A DNA stretch of 64,000 nucleotides from Myxococcales bacterium (GTDB lineage: Bacteria; Myxococcota_A; Polyangia; Haliangiales; Haliangiaceae): positions 496,001-560,000 of the forward strand of contig JADJGV010000034.1 in assembly GCA_016707895.1 (NCBI GenBank), given 5' to 3'. Within the stretch, counting starts at the first letter, position 1. The number at the start of each line of letters is the position of its first letter. Below the pieces are notes generated by a model. The model did no database searches, had not been told where the DNA came from, and saw only the letters and a program-made list of their open reading frames with translations. Shown piece after piece: positions 58,434-64,000 of this stretch. A program made the translations under genes and the position numbers.

Positions 58434-58439
58434 ATCGTA
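58434..58439 (-). promoter_or_regulatory. putative -10 box (TACGAT) of the TPR gene, leaderless geometry
   Basis: TACGAT on the minus strand, six bases, then ATG 58427. Confidence 0.45.
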
Positions 58440-58511
58440 CCAGCCCGCCGCGGGCGCCGGGGCCGCGATCGACCTTGACCCCTGGCCGACGGCGGAGGAT
58501 CCTGATCGGCG

Positions 58512-60254
<1,743 letters not shown>

Positions 60255-60272
60255 GCCGCGCGGCCGCGGGCC

Positions 60273-61196
60273 TCACCGCGGGAACAGCGCGTCGCGCATC
60301 GCGACGACGTCGGCGCAGGTGGTGCCGACCGGGACGCGGACCGCGCGGAACGTCGACGGCGTGCCCGGCTGCTGGGTGATGATCGGGTTGAGGTTCTTGA
60401 CCGCGCCGATCTGCGCCGGCGTGCACGCGCCGCCGGTCGCGAGGTGGCAGCCGAGGATGCCCTGCTGCAACGACGCGTCGACCTCGCCGAGGATCAGGTC
60501 GGTCGAGAACACCTCGCCGGTGAGCTCGAACTGCGTGCGCAGCGTGACGTAGACCTCGTCGAGGTTGACCGCCGGCACGTCGTAGGCGCGCAGCGTCGCG
60601 CCGGGCTTGGCGTCGCCCTCTTGATCGCAGGCGCAGCTGACGCCGATCGCCAGCGCGCACGAGGTGTCGGCCGACGGCGGGCAGAAGCGGAACGCGCCGT
60701 CGGCGTCGGCCTCGGGCAGCGGCGTGGTGCCGGCGGTCGCCGGGTCGAGGTTGGCGCCGATCACCAGCGTCAGGCGCTCGACGGCGAGCTCGGCGCAGGT
60801 GGCGTCGGCCGAGGTCAGCGTGCCGGCGCCGGTCACGCCGGCCACCGACGCCACCGTCGCCGCCGGCACCTCGAAGCGGATCGGCCGGTCCTGCCCGGCG
60901 ATCGGGATCGCCGGGATCTCGATGGCGCACGCCTCGGCGCGCACCGCGACCGCGGTGCCGGTCTGATCGAGATCGAGCGCGATCAGCAGCTCGGCCGAGG
61001 TGTCGACCTCGACCAGGCCCGACGCGTTGACGTGGACGTTGAGCGTCGCGAGCACCGCGGCGCGGCCGTCGAGCTCGGCGAACCGGCCGCCGGGCACGCA
61101 CTGCTCGCCGAACACCCGGGCGTCGATGGTGCTGCCGCCGCCGTCGCCGCCGCAGGCGGCGAGCAGCCCGGCGAGTCCCACGAGCGAGCGGCGCAT
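60273..61196 (-). CDS. lipoprotein of unknown function
   Basis: 307 aa. Signal and lipobox GLLAACGGDGG, typical of myxobacterial lipoproteins with a Gly/Ser tether. The mature part is beta-rich with several cysteines (EACAIEIP, ATCAELAV, FCPPSADTSCALAIGVSCACDQEG, GCHLATGGACTPAQ) that may form disulphides. I recognise no family. A TAGCGT box lies six bases before ATG. It is divergent from the FadL-like gene at 61296. Confidence 0.6.
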   Translation of the reverse strand: MRRSLVGLAGLLAACGGDGGGSTIDARVFGEQCVPGGRFAELDGRAAVLATLNVHVNASGLVEVDTSAELLIALDLDQTGTAVAVRAEACAIEIPAIPIAGQDRPIRFEVPAATVASVAGVTGAGTLTSADATCAELAVERLTLVIGANLDPATAGTTPLPEADADGAFRFCPPSADTSCALAIGVSCACDQEGDAKPGATLRAYDVPAVNLDEVYVTLRTQFELTGEVFSTDLILGEVDASLQQGILGCHLATGGACTPAQIGAVKNLNPIITQQPGTPSTFRAVRVPVGTTCADVVAMRDALFPR

Positions 61197-61202
61197 CGGT
61201 CC

Positions 61203-61208
61203 ACGCTA
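61203..61208 (-). promoter_or_regulatory. putative -10 box (TAGCGT), leaderless geometry
   Basis: TAGCGT on the minus strand, six bases, then ATG 61196. Confidence 0.45.
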
Positions 61209-61295
61209 CCACCGCTCGGCGCGGGTGGCGCCAGCAGACTGCGATGACCGCGATCACGCTGGCGACCCGCCCCGGGAGGATGATATTCGGGGGCG

Positions 61296-62633
61296 ATGGG
61301 ACGCGCGACCGCGCTGGCGGTGATCGCACTGGGCGTCGGGGCCGCGCCGGCCGCGGCGAGCCCGGTCGAGCTGTTCGGCTTCGGCAGCCGCCACGGCGCC
61401 CACGCCGGCGCCGGCGTCGCCGACGTCGACGACATGGCCGCGACCTGGATGAACCCGGCCGGGCTGGCCGCCGGTCGCAAGACGCTGACCACCGGCATGC
61501 TCGGCTGGGTGTCGAACCTGCGCGTCGGCGAGCGCCGCAGCCCGATGGCGCAGACCGGCGGCGGGCTGTTCGGCGTGACCTTGCCGGCGCCGCTGGGCGG
61601 GCCGCTGGCCGGGCGGCTGGGGCTGGGGCTCGGCATGTTCGTGCTGCCGACGTCGATCGTGCGCATCACCGCGCGCCTGCCCGACGAGCCGTTCTTCCCC
61701 TACTACCAGGGCCGCGCCGAGCGGCTGGTGCTGGTGCCCGGCGTCGGCGTGCGGGTCACCGACGCGCTCGACGTCGGCGTCGCCGCCAACTTCCTGGCCG
61801 GGCTGGGCGGCGGCATCGAGGCCGGCGAGGGCGCGACCCGCGCGCTCGAGGCCCGCGTCGACGAGGTGGTGCCGGCGGTGGCGCGGCTGGTGGCCGGCGC
61901 GCGCTGGCGGGTGCGGCCCGACCTGGCGATCGCCGCGGTCTACCGGCAGCGCTTCGAGGTGCCGTTCACCACCGTCGCGCGCACCGAGGTCGCGGGCGAG
62001 CCGATCAACCTCGACCTGGCCGCCAGCGGGCAGTTCGCGCCGCACACCGCGGTGCTCGGCGCGACCTGGAAGCCGCCGGGCGGCGCGCTGCACCTCGATC
62101 TGGCCTACGCGCGGTGGTCGAGCTACCCGGGGCCGTTCGTCAAGGTCGGCAGCGAGCTGCCGCTGGTCGGCCCGCTCGCCGCCGAGCTGCCGGCGGTGCC
62201 GTGGCGCGACACCGTCGCGGTGCGGCTGGGCGGCGACGTCGCGATCGGCGAGCGCGTGCTGGGCCGCGCCGGCTACGCGTTCGAGACCTCGCCGGTGCCG
62301 GCGGCGCAGCCCGGCGTCACCAACCTGCTCGACGGACCGCGCCACACCGTGGCGCTCGGCGCGGCGATCACCTGGCCGGCGGCGCTGGCCGGCAAGCCGG
62401 TGACCCTGGCGCTGCACGCGCAGGCGCAGCTGGTCGGCGGGCGCACGCTGACCAAGGCGATCCTGCCGGCCGGCGCGGCCGGCGGCACCTTCGACGGCCT
62501 GCGCGACGAGGTCACCGACGATCCGCAGGACCCGGCGACCCAGGGCGCGCAGATCTCCAACCCCGGCTACCCGCGGCTCGACAGCGGCGGCCAGGTGTTC
62601 TCGGGCGGCGCGACGTTGGAGGTGGGGCTGTGA
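61296..62633 (+). CDS. FadL/OmpP1-like outer-membrane barrel protein
   Basis: 445 aa with a signal peptide (ALAVIALGVGAAPAAA). After the signal, FGFGSRHGAHAGAGVADVDDMAATWMNPAGLA is the FadL N-terminal plug/hatch signature, in which NPAGLA is the conserved motif. The rest alternates amphipathic strands and turns, and ends in a strand (GATLEVGL). FadL proteins import long-chain fatty acids or other hydrophobic compounds. A GATATT sequence eight bases before ATG may be the -10. Its stop overlaps the next gene (GTGA). Confidence 0.8.
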   Translation: MGRATALAVIALGVGAAPAAASPVELFGFGSRHGAHAGAGVADVDDMAATWMNPAGLAAGRKTLTTGMLGWVSNLRVGERRSPMAQTGGGLFGVTLPAPLGGPLAGRLGLGLGMFVLPTSIVRITARLPDEPFFPYYQGRAERLVLVPGVGVRVTDALDVGVAANFLAGLGGGIEAGEGATRALEARVDEVVPAVARLVAGARWRVRPDLAIAAVYRQRFEVPFTTVARTEVAGEPINLDLAASGQFAPHTAVLGATWKPPGGALHLDLAYARWSSYPGPFVKVGSELPLVGPLAAELPAVPWRDTVAVRLGGDVAIGERVLGRAGYAFETSPVPAAQPGVTNLLDGPRHTVALGAAITWPAALAGKPVTLALHAQAQLVGGRTLTKAILPAGAAGGTFDGLRDEVTDDPQDPATQGAQISNPGYPRLDSGGQVFSGGATLEVGL

Positions 62634-63910
62634 GGGCCGCGGTCGCGCTGGCGTCGCTCGCGGCCGTCGCCGCGCCCGCGGGCGCCGATCCGTTCGATCA
62701 GTTCGGGCTGGGCGGCGCCGCCGGTGGCACCGCCGGCGCGGTCACCGCCACCGCGACCGGCGCCGCGGCCGCGCACCACCAGCCCGGCGGCGTCGCGCGG
62801 GCCGCGCACCCCGAGGTGGTCGCCGGCTGGAGCGCCGGCTGGATGGGGCTCGAGCTCGACGGGCGCGACGCCGGCGTCGAGGCGGTCCACGGCACGACGC
62901 TGGCCCTGGCGGTGCCGATCGCGGTCGGGCCCGAGCTGCGGCTCGGCGCCGGCCTGGCGCTGTACCTGCCCGATCAGTACCTGGCGCGCATCCGCCTGGC
63001 GCCGATCACCGAGCCGCGGTTCGTGCTGCTCGACAACGACGCCCGGGTGGTGGTGGAGCCGGTGGCGGCGCTGGCCTACGCCGACAAGCTCGGCGTCGGC
63101 GTCGGCGCGTCGCTGCTGGCCGACGCGCGCTCCAACCGGATCGCGTTCGACGTCGGCGTCGTCGCCGGGGCCAAGGTCGGCGCCGCCGATCTCGACGTCG
63201 AGCTGCCGCCGCGGGTGGCGCCGCTGGTCGGGCTGTGGCTCAAGCCGCACCCGCGGGTGCGCGCCGGCGTCACCTACCGCGGCCAGCTGTCGCTCGACCT
63301 CGCGCTCGACATCCTGGCCAACGTCGAGGTGGCCGGCGTGGTCACCGGCGACGCGCTGGTGGCGCTGCGCGCCAGCGACTACTTCACGCCGGCGCGGCTG
63401 ACCGGCGCGATCGCGATCGACGTCACCGCCGACGCGACCCTGGCCGCCGAGGTGGCGTGGGTGCGGTGGTCGGCGTTCCCGCCGCCGCCCGCGCTCGACG
63501 TGCTGGTCGCGCTCGACATCACGCCGCCGCTGGTGTCGACCGAGGCGCCGCCGCCCGACTTCACCGACGTGGTCACGGCGCGGCTGGGCGGCGAGCTGTG
63601 GCGGCGCGGCGCGCGGGTCGACGTCGCGGCCCGGGCCGGCGTGGCCTACCTGCCGTCGCCGGTGCCGCCCCAGCTCGGGCTCACCAGCTACGCCGACGGC
63701 GATCGCCTGCAGCTGGCGGCCGGCGCCGGCGTCGAGCTGCGCGACCTGCGGCCGTACCTGACCCGGCCGATCGCGTTCGATCTGGCGCTCAGCTGGCAGC
63801 ACCTGGAAGATCGCCTGACCGTGAAGCACGTCGATCGGCTGCCCGGCCAGGCGTTCTCGTCGGGCGGCGACGTCGTCCACGCCACGCTCACCTCGACGGT
63901 GCGGTTCTGA
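62630..63910 (+). CDS. second outer-membrane barrel protein, FadL-related
   Basis: 426 aa from GTG 62630, coupled to the gene above. Signal ALASLAAVAAPAGA. The FadL hatch motif is worn (FDQFGLGGAAGGTAGAV, HHQPGGVARAAHPEVVAGW), but strand content, size and the paired terminal strand TLTSTVRF fit an outer-membrane barrel. It likely arose by duplication and works with the first barrel. The stop overlaps the next start by one base (TGATG). Confidence 0.7.
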   Translation: MRAAVALASLAAVAAPAGADPFDQFGLGGAAGGTAGAVTATATGAAAAHHQPGGVARAAHPEVVAGWSAGWMGLELDGRDAGVEAVHGTTLALAVPIAVGPELRLGAGLALYLPDQYLARIRLAPITEPRFVLLDNDARVVVEPVAALAYADKLGVGVGASLLADARSNRIAFDVGVVAGAKVGAADLDVELPPRVAPLVGLWLKPHPRVRAGVTYRGQLSLDLALDILANVEVAGVVTGDALVALRASDYFTPARLTGAIAIDVTADATLAAEVAWVRWSAFPPPPALDVLVALDITPPLVSTEAPPPDFTDVVTARLGGELWRRGARVDVAARAGVAYLPSPVPPQLGLTSYADGDRLQLAAGAGVELRDLRPYLTRPIAFDLALSWQHLEDRLTVKHVDRLPGQAFSSGGDVVHATLTSTVRF

Positions 63911-64000
63911 TGCGCGCCGCGTGGGTCGCGATCGCGCTGGCGGCGAGCTGCGGCTTCGCCCCCGAGGAGCCGTTCTCCGGCGCGCGCGCCGGCGACGGCA
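63910..64000 (+). CDS. lipoprotein, 3' partial (cut by window end)
   Basis: ATG 63910 overlaps the stop of the upstream barrel gene (TGATG). The visible 30 codons encode MRAAWVAIALAASCGFAPEEP, a short lipoprotein signal with lipobox LAASC. It is the third gene of the coupled outer-membrane operon; its function cannot be seen. Confidence 0.55.
   Translation, partial: MRAAWVAIALAASCGFAPEEPFSGARAGDG

Overview
The window is about 73-75% GC, very densely coded, and uses GTG start codons freely. It reads as a chromosomal segment of a soil or marine Myxococcota, most likely near Haliangiales/Kofleriaceae. This rests on gene content: HRDVSPSN-type Ser/Thr kinases with PEGA or TPR partners, many small lipoproteins, a full bacterial mevalonate operon with a type 2 IPP isomerase, and a TatT-associated TRAP transporter. 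It is an inference, not a database result. I see no rRNA, tRNA, CRISPR array or phage. No gene-free stretch exceeds about 190 bp.

Layout. 1-933: end of a YkgJ-like Fe-S cluster protein. 952-3420 (-): an ECF sigma factor continuous with a membrane/periplasmic carboxypeptidase-regulatory/PDZ protein. 3472-12366 (-): a deacetylase-fold lipoprotein, a giant thioester alpha-2-macroglobulin (three frameshifts in this assembly) and a lipoprotein. 12453-21508 (+): three translationally coupled, divergent Clp/HSP100 ATPases; the first ends in a release-factor-like (PCRF) region. 21509-28204: LysR regulator with a perfect operator-like palindrome, FHA-kinase pair, metzincin-like TPR lipoprotein, PilZ protein. 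28392-30017 (+): RarA and a small conserved protein. 30106-37089 (+): HDOD - FIST (NosP-like) - hybrid histidine kinase (NahK-like) - REC/PAS/GGDEF/EAL operon, probably linking nitric-oxide sensing to c-di-GMP breakdown. 37186-38649: an intact IS50/Tn5-like IS4-family element inserted inside a hairpin repeat. 38718-44892 (-): isopentenyl isomerase, three GHMP kinases/decarboxylase, HMG-CoA reductase and squalene/phytoene-type synthase, almost all joined by 4-bp overlaps. 44946-50896 (-): UbiA-type prenyltransferase and a TRAP transporter (DctM, DctQ, DctP, TatT), interrupted by a small zinc-ribbon gene on the other strand. 51049-56503 (+): peptide-binding lipoprotein - histidine kinase - GGDEF response regulator operon. 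56569-64000: GpsA, a TPR protein divergent from a PEGA kinase, a lipoprotein, and two FadL-like outer-membrane proteins followed by a lipoprotein cut by the window end.

Themes. c-di-GMP signalling recurs (EAL, GGDEF, PilZ). Operons are tightly coupled through GTGA/ATGA overlaps. At least six operon-leading genes carry a TAnnnT box exactly six bases before the start codon, the geometry expected for leaderless transcripts. The strongest candidates for something undescribed are the triple Clp operon with its release-factor-like domain and the alpha-2-macroglobulin with a TonB-plug-like insert where the protease bait region should be.
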